Below are positions 1-11,289 of a stretch of 64,000 nt of DNA, in pieces (positions within the stretch are counted from its first letter, which is position 1; each line of letters starts with the position of its first letter). The notes beneath the pieces were generated by a model. It had not been told where the DNA came from. It worked only from the letters and a program-made list of their open reading frames with translations, and ran no database searches. Origin of the DNA: Ornithodoros turicata (Eukaryota > Arthropoda > Arachnida > Ixodida > Argasidae); assembly GCF_037126465.1 (NCBI RefSeq), contig NC_088206.1, forward strand, positions 53,362,841 through 53,426,840. Reading direction: 5' to 3'. Position numbers and translations under genes: made by a program.

Positions 1-1243
1 TGCACCCATTTCTTGAGTATGTCGAGGCAGCTGTGAAGTAACCTGCATTGATGGTGATTATTTCAATTTTTATGGTGCGTCGACAACAAAGGAAATAATA
101 CATCAGAAGATTGGTTTGGGTGCAACCAGTTAAAAATGAATATGTTGTTTAATAAATGCATTGGACAAATGTTAAAACATCAGTTTAAAACATGGTTTAC
201 AATCCCTGTATCTTCTAAAAATTAAAAAGATTAAAAACTATTCTAAAAAGAATATGGGGAACTCTTCTAAAAAGAATTATAATCTCTAATTATTATATTG
301 CTGGGTGAAGGAGCCTAAAGTGTAAGGTGTGTTTCTGATGTGAACATGTAAGAAAATATGCAAAACTGAGAGAGGCTAAACACAGTGCGTGCACTGAGGT
401 TGTTCCTTCCTGTAAAGTAGAAACCAGTGAATGAGGAATGTGATACTTACCTGTACACCCAGCCGTATCACTCTGCACAGATTATTCACTGGGTAGCCCT
501 CATGACGAAACCTGTATTGAGAGACCACTTTTGCCTAAAAAACCGCTACAAATAGCACGATGCGCTACAAATTATTACTATCGTAACAAGCTGACGATAC
601 AGCTCAGACACAAAGGCGTTATTCAAATCGCGCCACACCACCGTTACGTAGGATTCTTTGACACAAATCAAACAAAGGCACGAAACTATATCAATACATG
701 AAAAAAGGTGACAATCGTGGTCTCATTATGACGTAATACCGAACTTGTGCGTGAGGGTAATTCAAAGAAATGAATGTGGCACTTGCTTCCGCAGGGAACA
801 CCGTGTACCATGTTAGCAATGCATGCAAAAAAGCGCTCGAGTGCTCGCACATATATTGATGACAACACTACCTGTGTAGTGTAACGTGTTCTTTCAAGCA
901 TATTATGCACTCAAACTGTATTTGCCGCCGGGTAAAATGCAAGTGTGCTCGATTGAACGTCGGAAGAGCGATCAAGCAACCTGCATCCAGTGCTCGTTTT
1001 GGGCAAAAAAACACTTCATAATGGTCAACTAAATATACAGAATGGACGTCTATTTATTCCTCGATAAAGAGTGACTCACCTGTATAAATTTAGGCCCTGT
1101 AACCTTGCCAGTACGGTTGGTACGACCGTAATTGCAAGAAGTTGACTGAGTTGCGACTGTTGTGGGTACAGTAAGATGGCGGCCGGTTTCTTCACGCTCG
1201 CGCTCCCTATCCGCGGTCCAGCCTTTTACAATCGAGATCAGTG
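1..1243. repeat. Segmental duplication, copy 1
   Basis: This block is repeated with high similarity at about 4406-5636: the same order of sequence, including the ATTTCTTGAGTATGTCGAGG start, the AATAAATGCATT stretch and the terminal AAGATGGCGGC module. Short ORFs on both strands are shared by the two copies only because the DNA is duplicated. I see no convincing gene in it. The window begins inside the block, so its true left edge is unknown. Confidence 0.85.
1172..1243 (+). promoter_or_regulatory. Promoter-like GC-rich module, copy 1
   Basis: The module runs from AAGATGGCGGC, which matches the core of the YY1 site, through a CG-rich stretch to CCAGCCTTTTACAATCGAG and ATCAGTG. ATCAGTG resembles an arthropod initiator (TCAGT). 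A near-identical module is at 5559-5636 and a diverged one lies on the minus strand at 2299-2388. A promoter role is inferred from base composition and recurrence only. Confidence 0.3.
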
Positions 1244-1250
1244 ATGCAGA

Positions 1251-1937
1251 CCTAGAGGAAAAACACGTGAGCCGAAACGTGTCGAATAATGGGTTGATTG
1301 TGGTGCCGCCGCAGTCATGTACGGAATGAAAAACTAAAATATGGTAGCAGCAGTTACGCTATTTTTTACGTCAGCTGAAAAGCGACAATCCTGCATGGAA
1401 TCATTTGTCCTACAGCGCCTTCAAAAAACCACGTGCATAACGAAACCCTCTTACTTCATGCCTATTCAGGCCTAGAGGAAAAACACGTGAGCCGAAACGT
1501 GTCGAATAATGGGTTGTTTTTGGTGCCGCCGCAGTCATGTACGGAATGAGAAACTAAAATATGGTAGCAGCAGCTACGTTATTTATTATGGGAACTGAAA
1601 AGTGACAATCCTGAATGGAAACATTTGTCCTACAGCGCCTTCCAAAAACCGCGTGCATACCGAAACCCTCTTACACCAGGCCTAGAGGAAAAGCACGTGA
1701 GCCGAAACGTGTCGAATAATGGTTGTTTGTGGCGCCGCCGCAGTCATGTACGGAATGAAAAAAACTAAAATATGATCGCAGCAGCTACGTTATTTATTAT
1801 GGGAACTGAAAAGTGACAATCCTGAATGGAAACATTTGTCCTACAGCGCCTTCCAAAAACCGCGTGCATACCGAAACCCTCTTACTTCAGGTCTAGAGGA
1901 AAAACACGTGAGCCGAAACGTGTCACATAATGGGCAG
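1251..1937 (+). repeat. Satellite A array (210-220 bp monomers)
   Basis: The start word CCTAGAGGAAAA followed by CACGTGAGCCGAAACGTGTC recurs at 1251, 1471, 1681 and 1892, giving spacings of 220, 210 and 211 bp. Each monomer includes GCCGCCGCAGTCATGTACGG and CCTACAGCGCCTTC. Single or partial arrays of the same monomer lie at 6117-6340 and 8527-9110. No coding capacity is seen. Confidence 0.9.
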
Positions 1938-2170
1938 AGCCGTGTATGCCAAAGGGAGTCTGGCCATTAATGGAACATGCCTATACCTGGAGCTCCACCC
2001 ACTTTTTGAGCTCTCTGGCCAATCACGAGCCAATACAGTTCGCTATTAACCCCAGGCTATCCCAGCTATATATTACCTGTATTAACTGGGTGCCGACATT
2101 TTCGGGAAACTGGATTGGATTAGATTGAATTGGCTATTCCCTGACGACCTAGCAACATAATGGATTTTGC
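1938..2170. repeat. Flanking arm of satellite A and duplicated tail
   Basis: GCCGTGTATGCCAAAGGGAG at about 1942 is the reverse complement of the sequence just left of the second satellite A copy (about 6086-6116). The stretch about 2065-2170, containing GGTGCCGACATTTTCGGG, is repeated almost unchanged at about 6490-6600. This supports a common ancestral unit for the 1-2170 and 4406-6600 blocks. Confidence 0.7.
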
Positions 2171-2298
2171 GTCCACTTTTAACGGCGCCATCTGGATGGT
2201 GAGGGGCACGCCGGGAAGACGCAGAATAGCAGAAGGCAGAAATAGCAGAAGCAGAAGTGTTTGCTAGCAGAACTGATTGGCCGGCAGAACCGCTAGTT

Positions 2299-2388
2299 GG
2301 AACCACTGATCTCTATGTATAAAGGCTGGATCGTGTATGGGAGAGGGGCTCGTGGGAGAGAGGCACGCATTCGGGCCGCCATGTTGGT
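2299..2388 (-). promoter_or_regulatory. Promoter-like module, inverted and diverged copy
   Basis: Read on the minus strand this is CCAACATGGCGGCCC, a CG-rich stretch, ATCCAGCCTTTATACATAGA and GATCAGTGGTT. It is the inverted relative of the modules at 1172 and 5559, and faces the 1172 copy. Function is inferred from similarity only. Confidence 0.3.
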
Positions 2389-2399
2389 GGGCCCTAAAA

Positions 2400-3140
2400 C
2401 GCTGTGTGTGCCCATTGGAAACAATGGGAGGCAACAGAGATTGTGAGTATTTATTGCGCTACAGGCGTTGATCATTGTTTGTCGTCACGCGATTTTGTAA
2501 GGTGCCAGTATACTGATGTATCCTAACAGTGTTTCACAGGTGTCCTGCCGTTCGATTCTTAATTACGTTATGTTTTGCATTCCGAAACTAGACCGTCACT
2601 GCAGTGCAGCGCTGGGGATTGTACTACAGCACGTTTCCCAGCCAATATTTCAATAAGAAACGATGTGAGGTTAACAACAACCACGTATATAATATCCCGT
2701 GCTGCGTTCTGGACAAAAATTGTTCCGTCACGAACGGTCCGGGAAAAAGATATACTCGCATGACAGAAAGATATCGTTCTGTAGACTCTCAGCCGTTGTT
2801 TTAGCCGTGTATGCGTTTAGTATGATTTATATCAAGCATCGCCGCAGAAAGAGTCTTTTAGTGAACAACATGGGCGCTCGTTAGAACAGTTAATCAGGTA
2901 GTGATGTAAGCTTAATCAATTAAGTTACTTAGGAAGTGGTGACACCCGCTTGAGACACAGGACTTATCTCTTTTTGAAGTACAGCCCTTCTATGTTTGTT
3001 TGTTGCTTCCTCCATTTGTTCTGCGTATTTGCAGGCGCGGTTGTGCCAAACTGAATGTCCATCTCGAGTACTCACATGCTTTTGCTGAATAGAATTGCAG
3101 CGTGAGCGAAGCTTCCTAGGGACGGGGGCCTGCTATCCAG
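2400..3140. other. No gene recognised
   Basis: Several overlapping plus-strand ORFs of about 60 codons run through 2575-2884, but none has a recognisable motif and their overlap in different frames argues against coding. I see nothing else I can support. Confidence 0.4.
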
Positions 3141-3151
3141 CACTGGCTTTG

Positions 3152-3340
3152 TCATGCTTGGTATGCGGAGCACGTTACAAAAAATGCAGCTCCACATCTG
3201 AAACACCAATCAGTATCATCGTCATCTAAAAGGGGCACCGTTGTGAGACCAGACACGCTTTCTGGAGATCTTATATGGCACTTTCCGCAGTTTGCACAAT
3301 TTTCTTCAGCATCAAAGTCTCTCATAGGAACCACTGTCAT
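3152..3340 (-). CDS. Small Cys-rich ORF, unknown
   Basis: This is a 62-codon minus-strand ORF starting at an ATG (complement of 3338-3340). It has two cysteine clusters: C15-x2-C18-x2-C21-H22 near the start and C46-x2-C49-x7-C57 near the end. They are separated by an acidic run of four aspartates (39-42). The spacing resembles a zinc ribbon or another small metal-binding fold, but I do not recognise a family. It may be the last exon of a longer gene or mobile-element protein, since the ATG lies within an otherwise unremarkable stretch and no promoter is visible. No partner gene is adjacent. A chance ORF is a real alternative. Confidence 0.3.
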   Translation of the reverse strand: MTVVPMRDFDAEENCANCGKCHIRSPESVSGLTTVPLLDDDDTDWCFRCGAAFFVTCSAYQA

Positions 3341-3344
3341 CAAC

Positions 3345-4010
3345 TGTGACTCCCATCTTACCCTTTGATGTGCAAGGGCCCTCTTGCACTACACACGTAT
3401 GGTCTGCAAATTGCAACAGAACGATTTGGAGCTTGAAACAGTTGCTTTTGTCATTTTGGACCTCGTGTATCCTGTTTTTATTGTTAGACTGTTACTGTTA
3501 TTGTTAGACTGTTACTGTTAGACTTTTGTAAAGAATATCACTGATGATGAGTAAAGAGAGTATACATTTTTCAAGTTCAACATTTATTTCTTGCACTTAT
3601 GTGTTTCAGGATTCAATGAACGTGCAGGGAGGTCGCAAAAGACTACATTTATTGTTTTGTGACCTTCCTACATATATTTTAGGGATGACAATGGACAGGT
3701 ACACTTTCTAAATTTGTAGCACTCAATTTTAGGTTGGAATGAGCAAAGAATAGCAACTTCCCTGCTGATATTTTCTCATATATGCTGAATTTTAAATTTA
3801 ATGTGATCAAAAGTAGATGTAAACAACATTACCACCAGAGAAAAGCATCCTCAATAAATAAATTTCTTCTTATAGCATATATGTGCATGCCTATTAACTG
3901 AAACAATTATCACAGTTCCCTGACATGTTTTAATTTCTGAGAGTGTACTGTAGAGGCTGCTTAGATCTACAACAGTTCATACAAGGTATTATATACTGTG
4001 CATGCCTTTA
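3345..4010. other. AT-rich spacer, no gene
   Basis: This is low-complexity AT-rich sequence with a short tandem TGTTATTGTTAGACTGTTAC repeat near 3480-3520. I see no coding or RNA feature. Confidence 0.5.
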
Positions 4011-4021
4011 AAAATCCCATG

Positions 4022-4326
4022 GACCAGCGGCATGGCCGAGTGGGCTAAGGCGTCCGCTCGTTGGTGGTAACCAAGGTCGTGCTGAAGACTGGGAGGTGGT
4101 GGGTTCGAATCCTACCGCCGGCTGTGCTGTCTGAGGTTTTCCCTGGGTTTTCCGAAGACTTTCCAGACGAATGTCGGCACAGTTCCCCCTGAAGTCGGCC
4201 CAGGACGCATACTAACCCCACTGTCCCCCACTCCTTCCTGCTATCCTCTCTCCGTCTGTCCACATCTGTACGTCGCTCATAGCCACAGTTGCTTCGCGGC
4301 GCTAACACCCACTCAAAAAAAAAAAA
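4022..4326 (+). mobile_element. tRNA-derived SINE, intact with target duplications
   Basis: The RNA polymerase III A box TGGCCGAGTGGG is at 4033-4044 and the B box GGTTCGAATCC at 4102-4112. Their wide spacing suggests a Leu- or Ser-type tRNA ancestor. A tRNA-unrelated body follows, including GAGGTTTTCCCTGGGTTTTC, and the element ends in poly(A). The flanks carry the direct repeat AAAATCCCATG (4011-4021 and about 4327-4337), a target-site duplication showing retroposition. Body fragments of the same family occur at 11290-11410 and 56811-57060. Confidence 0.9.
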
Positions 4327-4405
4327 AAAATCCCATGTGACACATATGCCTGTACTTTCTGGAGGTGCTGTGGTAGTCAAAGTTTGTGGACATTACGCAG
4401 GTTCT

Positions 4406-5636
4406 GCACTCATTTCTTGAGTATGTCGAGGCAGCTGTGAAGTAACCTGTATTGATGATTATTCCAATTTTTATGGTGCATCGACAACAAAGGCAATAAT
4501 ACATCAGAACATTGGTTGGAACAGTTAAAAATGAATGTTGTTTAATAAATGCATTAGACAAATGTTAAAACATCCGTTTAAAACATGGCTTACAATCCCT
4601 GTATCTCCAAAAAATTGAGAAGATTAAAAACTATTCTAAAAAGAATATGGGGAACTCTTCTAAAAAGAATTATAATTATTATATTGCTGGGTGAAGGAGC
4701 CTAAGGTGTGTTTCTGATGTGAACATGTAAGAAAATGTGCAAATTTGAGAGAGGCTAACCACAGTGCGTGCACTGACGTGGTTCCTTCCTGTAAAGTAGA
4801 AACCAGTGGATGAGGAACTTGATACTTATCTGTACACCTAGTCGTATCGCACTGCACAGATTATTCACTGGGTAGTCCACATGACGAAACCTGTATTGAC
4901 GAGAGACCACTTTTGCCTTAAAAACTCCTACAAATAGCACGGCACGCTACAAATTATTATTATCGTAACAAGCTGACGATACAGCTGAGACACAAGGCGT
5001 TATCCAAGTCGCGCCACACCACCGTCACGTAGCATTCTGTGTCACAAATCAAACCAAGGCACAAAACAATACCAATACATGAAAAAAGGTGACAATCTTG
5101 GTCTAATTATGACGTAATACCGAACTTGTGCGCGAAGGTAATTCAAAGAAATGAATGTGGCACTTGCTTCCGCAGAGAACACCGTGTACCATGCTAGCAA
5201 TGCATGCAAAAAAGCGCTCGAGTGCTCGCACATACATTGATGACAACACTACCAGTGTACTATAACATGTTCTTTCAAGCACATTATGCACTCAAACTGT
5301 ATTTGCCACCAGGTAACATGCAAGTGTGCTCGACTGAACCTCGGAAGAGCGATCAAGCAACCTGCATCCAGTGCTCGTTTTCAGCAAAAAAACACTTCAT
5401 AATGGTCAACTAAATATACAGAATGGACGCCTATTTATTCCTTGATAAAGAATTACTCACCTGTAGAAATTTAGGCCCTGTATCCTTGCCAGTACGATTG
5501 GGACGACCGTAATTGCAGGAAGTTGCCATGATCGCTGCGGCGACTGTTGTGGGTACAGTAAGATGGCGGCCGGTTTCCTCACGCTCGCGCTCCCTATCCG
5601 CGATCCAGCCTTTTACAATCGAGATCAGTGGTTGGA
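4406..5636. repeat. Segmental duplication, copy 2
   Basis: This matches 1-1243 along its length with scattered substitutions and small indels. Unlike copy 1, it is not followed directly by satellite A: about 480 bp of different sequence (5637-6116) intervenes. No gene is recognised. Confidence 0.85.
5559..5636 (+). promoter_or_regulatory. Promoter-like GC-rich module, copy 2
   Basis: Same order of words as at 1172-1243: AAGATGGCGGC, CG-rich stretch, CCAGCCTTTTACAATCGAG, GATCAGTGG. The sequence downstream differs between the copies. The promoter role is an inference. Confidence 0.3.
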
Positions 5637-6085
5637 ACAGACTGCCGGTATTATACGTATTTCAACTATGAAACATAACAAGACTGAACCAAGAACGGGC
5701 AAAGGTGTGTATATGAATAAAAGTATGTCATAAAATGAAAATTTTTGGCCATTTGTAGCGTTTTTCTCGCTATTTGCCTGTGATCGCTGTCGTTACTAGG
5801 CCTAACAAGGACGACGAAACATATTATTTTCAGGTAAACATCGACACTGGAGCGTAATTTAAAGGTGATTTGCAAGATAATTGCAACAGAATGTACACTT
5901 ACGGAATAAAATTGACGTAATTTGTGAAAAAAAAAATTGTCATGAAATCCTCGCTTCGCCGTTCCAAGCTACGCCGCCATTTTCGGGAAAATTTTGGTGT
6001 CGTGGCGACCCTTATAGAAAACAGCAACCAACGAAAAACGCTCAATTTGATTCACAGGTCGAGCCCCTTTTTTAGGCTCCTCCTA

Positions 6086-6600
6086 ATGGCCAGACTCCCT
6101 TTGGCATACACGGCACTGATAATGGGTTGATTGTGGTGCCGCCGCAGTCATGTACGGAATGAAAAACTAAAATATGGTAGCAGCAGTTACGTTATTTTTT
6201 ACGTCAGCTGGAAAGCGACAATCCTGCGTGGAAACATTTGTCCTACAGCGCCGTCCAGAAACCACGTGCATAACGAAACAGTCTTACTTCAGGTCTAGAG
6301 GAAAAACACGTGAGCCGAAACGTGTCGCATAATGGTTGAAGCAGTGTCGCCCTAGTATTACCCAAGAAAGTGTATGCATGTTTGTGACAACAGAAATGTA
6401 CTGTTAAGTGAAAAAGCCATGACCCTCAAAGTAAATAAATCCTAGCTCTGTTGTCTATCACTGTCCCTTATGTGTGTCCTTGCATGTGCACCAAGCTATA
6501 TATTACCTGTATTAATTAGGTGCCGACATTTTCGGGAAACTGGATTGGATTAGATTGAATTGGCTATTCCCTGACGACCTAGCAACATAATGGATTTTGC
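6086..6600 (+). repeat. Satellite A monomer with left arm and duplicated tail
   Basis: The left arm CCCTTTGGCATACACGGC (about 6098-6115) is followed by one satellite A monomer (6117-6340). After about 150 bp of unrelated sequence comes the duplicated tail (about 6490-6600) shared with 2065-2170. Confidence 0.75.
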
Positions 6601-6900
6601 ATTATGTTGCAAAATCCGCTTTCCGCAAAATCCGCAAAATAACGGTAAAAATGTCTGTATTTCCTTTTGCTCATTTGTCACTTATTTGGTAAACCTCCTT
6701 ACCTTCTGCTTCCCGACTCCTCGGTTCCACGAAGACCGGCCGAGGTGGAGGAAACCGGCTCTGTCTCGTTCTGCAAACGTGCAATTGATATAAACATTGT
6801 GAGGTGTGCTGCATTCACTCATGCTTTATCTTTTCCACTTGTTTCATATTCATGTTGGGCTAGGACCACTGTATATTACTTACGACTGAGACGGGCAACA

Positions 6901-7311
6901 TCACTTCCATGAGGCCTGTCTCGATGGACATCTCCACCGCTCCTGGAACGCCGACCGTCGTGTCCCAGCCCACAAGGGCCGGTCGAGCCCAGACAGGCGC
7001 AATGAGGTGTCCACTGGGGCCGGCCCCATGTTAGCGACAACGTTGCCGCTTCCTCCCCTTGTGGCCTGCAGTCTTCGTGACAATTCTCTGGCACGGCTCT
7101 GCACGCTGTGGCGCCAGTGCTTCCAAAATTGCTGCCACCCCTTGCCGTCTTTGTTGTATGTTCCAACAGCGTTCAGGGTGGCAGCAATTCTGTCCCACAT
7201 CGCTCTGCGCTGTGCTGCCGTCACACACTCGAGGAATCTCCTGTTGCTACACAGTTCGGGCGACTCCTCGAGCAGTGACAACAGCAGCAGCTTTTGGGTT
7301 TCGCTCGCCAT
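6901..7311 (-). pseudogene. Myb/SANT-like DNA-binding protein, frameshifted
   Basis: From an ATG at 7311, the minus-strand product has the helical Myb/SANT-like pattern seen in NAIF1 and Harbinger-associated proteins: a LLLSLLEE stretch, AAQRRAMWDRIAATLNAVG, then GWQQFWKHWRHSVQSRARE. These proteins bind DNA and, in Harbinger/PIF transposons, help the transposase. After about residue 100 the reading frame appears to break. A different frame carries a better continuation (around VGWDTTVGVPGAVEM), which resembles the usual tail of these proteins. I see one frameshift near 6970-6990 and no transposase gene next to it. It is most likely a decayed mobile-element gene. A diverged host gene with a short first exon is less likely. 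Confidence 0.6.
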
Positions 7312-7399
7312 ATCTGTAATGTGAGAAAAAGAAATAAAATAAGATGCACACCAACTGCCACTTCTTGACAACCACCTGATTTCTAATTGAAAGTACACT

Positions 7400-8520
7400 A
7401 AAGCAGGACTGAGCTAGATTCCCCTGCTAAGTTGGACAAAAATTATGGCCACATTTTGTCCATCTCAACCCTTTTTGTGCAGGGAGGTCCTATGAGTGGT
7501 CCATCTTTTACTTTTGTATTTTCTTTTTATTGGATGGGCTAGACATTTTGTTCTTTTCTAAATTCGAAAGAATAGTTGTTGTAGGTCGCTGGCATGCTTT
7601 ATCATTAACGGGTGCTATTGTTCGGTTTTTCAAGTGCTTCAACAGTGCACTGCACCACAAGCTTCAGCTGAACGTCTCGAAACGCCCAAACGCCCAAAAA
7701 CGTGGAACTGCTGCGTAAGAAATGTTTTTGTTCGTTTCACTGTACATGGCTGCATGTTTCAAAACTCTCAACCACTGCTCAACTGTGCTCAACTACCTGA
7801 GCTTTCATCTGTGCGAACACAGCATTACTTAAACCTTCCGTCTACATCAAAACATATTACAAGCGACAGGTACGCAGAGAAACATAATTTCACCGCTACA
7901 CAGGTGAAAGTTGATGAAGATGATACAATTCCATAGATAGCAACAACATTTTATGCACGACGCCTTGAAGACAGTGTGAGCAGTCATGCAAAATATCGAA
8001 GCAAAAACCGAAATGCAGCGAGGTATTACATAAATATGGTTCACACTCAGTTTTCTTGTGTTACGATGTTGCAAGAGGTAGCACGCGACTAAGTTATAAC
8101 ATACGGAATGATATCTGAAGAACTTTCATACTCACCAAACTTTTGCAGTGATGCGCGCGTCCAAGTTTTACTCTCAACCGCTTTTTCAGCAGACGACGGC
8201 ACGTAGTTTCTCATCGGTTGAGTTGAACCAGAAATCAAACAGTTAAAAGGAATGCTGTTTGGAGTCGTTGTAAGTCGTTGTAAGTCGTTGGAGTTTATGT
8301 AACCAAAATTATGTGTCCCGTTTATACATTATTTCAACTTCATTTCTGGTACTATGTGCGTTCGCAGCATGCCTGTATCCGAGTGTGCCGTCACCTCGTG
8401 GCGGATCGCGCAACGATAGCGCAACGGTAGTGTTCCCGCACTTTCGTTGTCCTCCTGCGTAGCGGCAACGATGGGCGTGGTCAGCGCGAAGTCGCGAGCT
8501 CGCGCAGTGTCCGGGAACGC
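7400..8520. other. No gene recognised
   Basis: Mixed-composition sequence with a short GTAAGTCGTT direct repeat near 8268-8290. No domain, splice-supported ORF or RNA gene is visible. Confidence 0.45.
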
Positions 8521-8526
8521 GCCCCA

Positions 8527-9110
8527 GGCCTAGAGTAGGAAAAAGATGTGAGCCGAAACGTGTCGAATAATGGTTGATTGTGGCGCCGCCGCAGTCATGT
8601 ACAGAATGAACAACTAAAATACAGTATGATAGCAGCAGCGACGTTATTTTTTACGGGAACTGAAAAGCGACAATCCTAAATGGAGACATTTATCCTACAG
8701 CGCCTTCCGAAAACCACGTGCATATCGAAACCCTCTTACTTCAGGCCTAGAGAAAAAACACGTTAGCCGAAATGTGTCTTATAATGGGTTGATTGTGGCG
8801 CCGCCGCAGTCATGTACGGAATGAAAAACTAAAATGTGACAGCAGCAGTTACGTTATTTTTTACGTCAGCTGTAAAGCGACAATCCTGCATGGAAACATT
8901 TGTCCTACAGCACCTTGCAAAAACCACGTGCATAACGAAGCCGTCTAACTTCAAGCCTAGAGGAAAAACACGTGAGCCGAAACGTGTCGAATAATGGGTT
9001 GATCGTGGCGCCACCGCAGTCATGTACGGAATGAAAAACTAAACCACGTGCAGAACGAAACCCTCATACTTCAGTTCTAGAGGGAAAAGAGGAGAGGAGA
9101 AATGTGTCGA
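8527..9110 (+). repeat. Satellite A array, third location
   Basis: About two and a half monomers of the CCTAGAGGAAAAACACGTG satellite, with starts near 8530, 8745 and 8957. The right edge abuts satellite B directly. Confidence 0.85.
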
Positions 9111-9115
9111 ATAGT

Positions 9116-10222
9116 GGGCTGGCATTTGCGCAGTTTCTCCGCAGGGAGACGAGCAGCAGCGCCCCTATAGGCGTTGCACACCGCCTATAGAGTAATCTAA
9201 TTTGTATTACTGTTTGCCGCTTTGGTGTGACTGGTATCACCTGCATATCTGAGATTGAAGGGGCGGTGAACATGCTTTCATGAATTTTGTTTAACTTCTG
9301 CAAGAAGTACAGTGGATCAATGTAACATCGATTACTGTTGATCGCTTTGATGCCACTGGTACCACCGGCATATTGCATATTAAAGGGGTGGTACACACGC
9401 TTTTAGGATCTTTATTTAACTTCGACCAGAAGCACAGTAGAGTAACGTAATGAGAGTACTGTCTATCGCTTTGGTGCCACTGGTACCACCGGCATATTGC
9501 AGATTAAAGGGCGGTGCACACGCTTTTAGGAATTGTAGTTTAACTTCTGCCAGAAGCACAACAGAGCAACGTAACTTGAATTACTGTTTATCACTTTGGT
9601 GCCACTGGTACCACCTCCATATTGCAGATTAAAGGGCGGTGCACACGCTTTTAGGAATTGTAGTTTAACTTCTGCCAGAAGCACAACAGAGCAACGTAAC
9701 TTGGATTATTGTTTATCGCTTTGGTGCCACTGGTACCACCTCCATATTGCAGATTAAAGGGCGGTGCACACGCTTTTAGGAATTTTAGTTTAACTTCTGC
9801 AGGAAGCAGAATAGAGCAACGTAACTTGGATTCCTGTTTATCACTTTGGTGCCACTGGTACCACCGGCATATTGCAGATTAAAGGGCGGTGCACACGCTT
9901 TTAGGAATTGTAGTTTAACTTCTGCCAGAAGCACAACAGAGCAACGTAACTTGGATTATTGTTTATCACTTTGGTGCCACTGGTACCACCGGCATTATGC
10001 AGATTAAAGGGCGGTGCACACGCTTTTAGGAATTTTAGTTTAACTTCTGCCAGAAGCACAATAGAACAACGTAACTTGGATTACTGTTTATCACTTTGGT
10101 GCCACTGGTACCCCCGGCATATTGCAGATTAAAGGGCGGTGCACACGCTTTTAGGAATTTTAGTTGAACTTCTGCCAGAAGCACAATACAGCAATGTAAC
10201 TTGGGTTACTGTTTATCGCTTA
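9116..10222 (+). repeat. Satellite B array (about 125 bp monomers, 8 copies)
   Basis: The word TTTGGTGCCACTGGTACCAC recurs at about 9221, 9347, 9471, 9597, 9723, 9848, 9973 and 10096, a period close to 125 bp. Other conserved words are GGGCGGTGCACACGCTTTTA and TTTAACTTCTGCCAGAAGCA. The leftmost copies are the most diverged, and the last is cut off near 10222. Confidence 0.93.
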
Positions 10223-10229
10223 CGGGCGG

Positions 10230-11280
10230 CCTCAAAAAGTATAATGACCGAAAACCAGAAACCCAAAATTTGTTAATAATAATCGTATTGATATCTAGAA
10301 ACTTGGAAATATGCTTTAACCATGTATAAAATATGTTAAGAGCGTTTTTTAACAGTGTATTAATTGCGGGGGAATTAATATCAAGGTGTTTATACAATGA
10401 TGTTACCATCGCAAGTGTGCTACTCATTGAGCAAATATATTCTCGGGAAATCTATAATATAATACTGTCTGAACCAGAAGATTCATTTGCATGTATAAAA
10501 ATTATTCCCTGAAGCAAGATGGTTACGTGCCAGTAGAACTCAGAAAATTAGCCAAGGTAGAAATTTTCTTCACGAACTCACATGGATATGGCCGTAACGC
10601 ACTACCCCTGTCAAAATCACAGGGTCTTTATTACGAAACATTTGGCACGCAAAAATCCGTCGCCCAGGTAAACCTGCTCGCTGATATCTAACATGAGACC
10701 GGTAATAAAGGTAATAACGGTAATCCAGAAGATGTTGGTTCGAGTCCTACAGATGGCTAACCTTTTCACTGACTTTCATCTTTGATGATATTTAAGTTCG
10801 CTGAACTGTTAGCTTGCGGAACGAGAGCAGGTGGCCCAGGAATCACCGGCTCGAACTAACTACCGACGGAGATCAGAGACGTCGCTTACTTCGGGCATAA
10901 TTTCACATTCTTCTCTCACGTGTTCATGCAGGGACCACTTTACCGGCGATCAGATCGGAGATCAAAGATGTCGCTTACTTTTAGCTCATTCCAGAGCACA
11001 GTCAAACTATATGATGCATGTCCTTCCGTAGTATTTTTTATGCAACATGACGGCTCCTGTACTTGGAATGTGTGCGTCTGTGGGGTCGTTGTTTGTTTGT
11101 TGTGTTGTGTGCTGGTATGTGTTGTGTTTGTGTGTGTGTATCATATACTGCGCTGATGCACGCGTTGACTGTTTCGTATGTACAGTATTCGTATGGATGT
11201 CCAGTACGTATCTCAGAACCCGTTTTGAGACTGTATGAGAGGGCTTGCTTTAGCAATCCCGCCTCGTACAAATTCAACGA
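10230..11280. other. No gene; SINE-like fragment
   Basis: About 10715-10770 shares GGTAATCCAGAAGATGT, a B-box-like GGTTCGAGTCC and GGCTAACCTTTTCA with 40253-40325, so a second tRNA-like SINE family is likely. 11080-11150 is GT-rich low-complexity sequence. No gene was recognised. Confidence 0.5.
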
Positions 11281-11289
11281 TCGAATACA

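Noticed and set aside
4025..4115. tRNA gene (Leu/Ser type) with good A and B boxes
   Set aside because: It has no clean acceptor stem, is followed by a SINE body and poly(A), and is flanked by an 11 bp target duplication. It is a SINE head.
9116..10222. CRISPR-like array
   Set aside because: The whole 125 bp unit repeats without unique spacers, and the genome is eukaryotic. It is a satellite.
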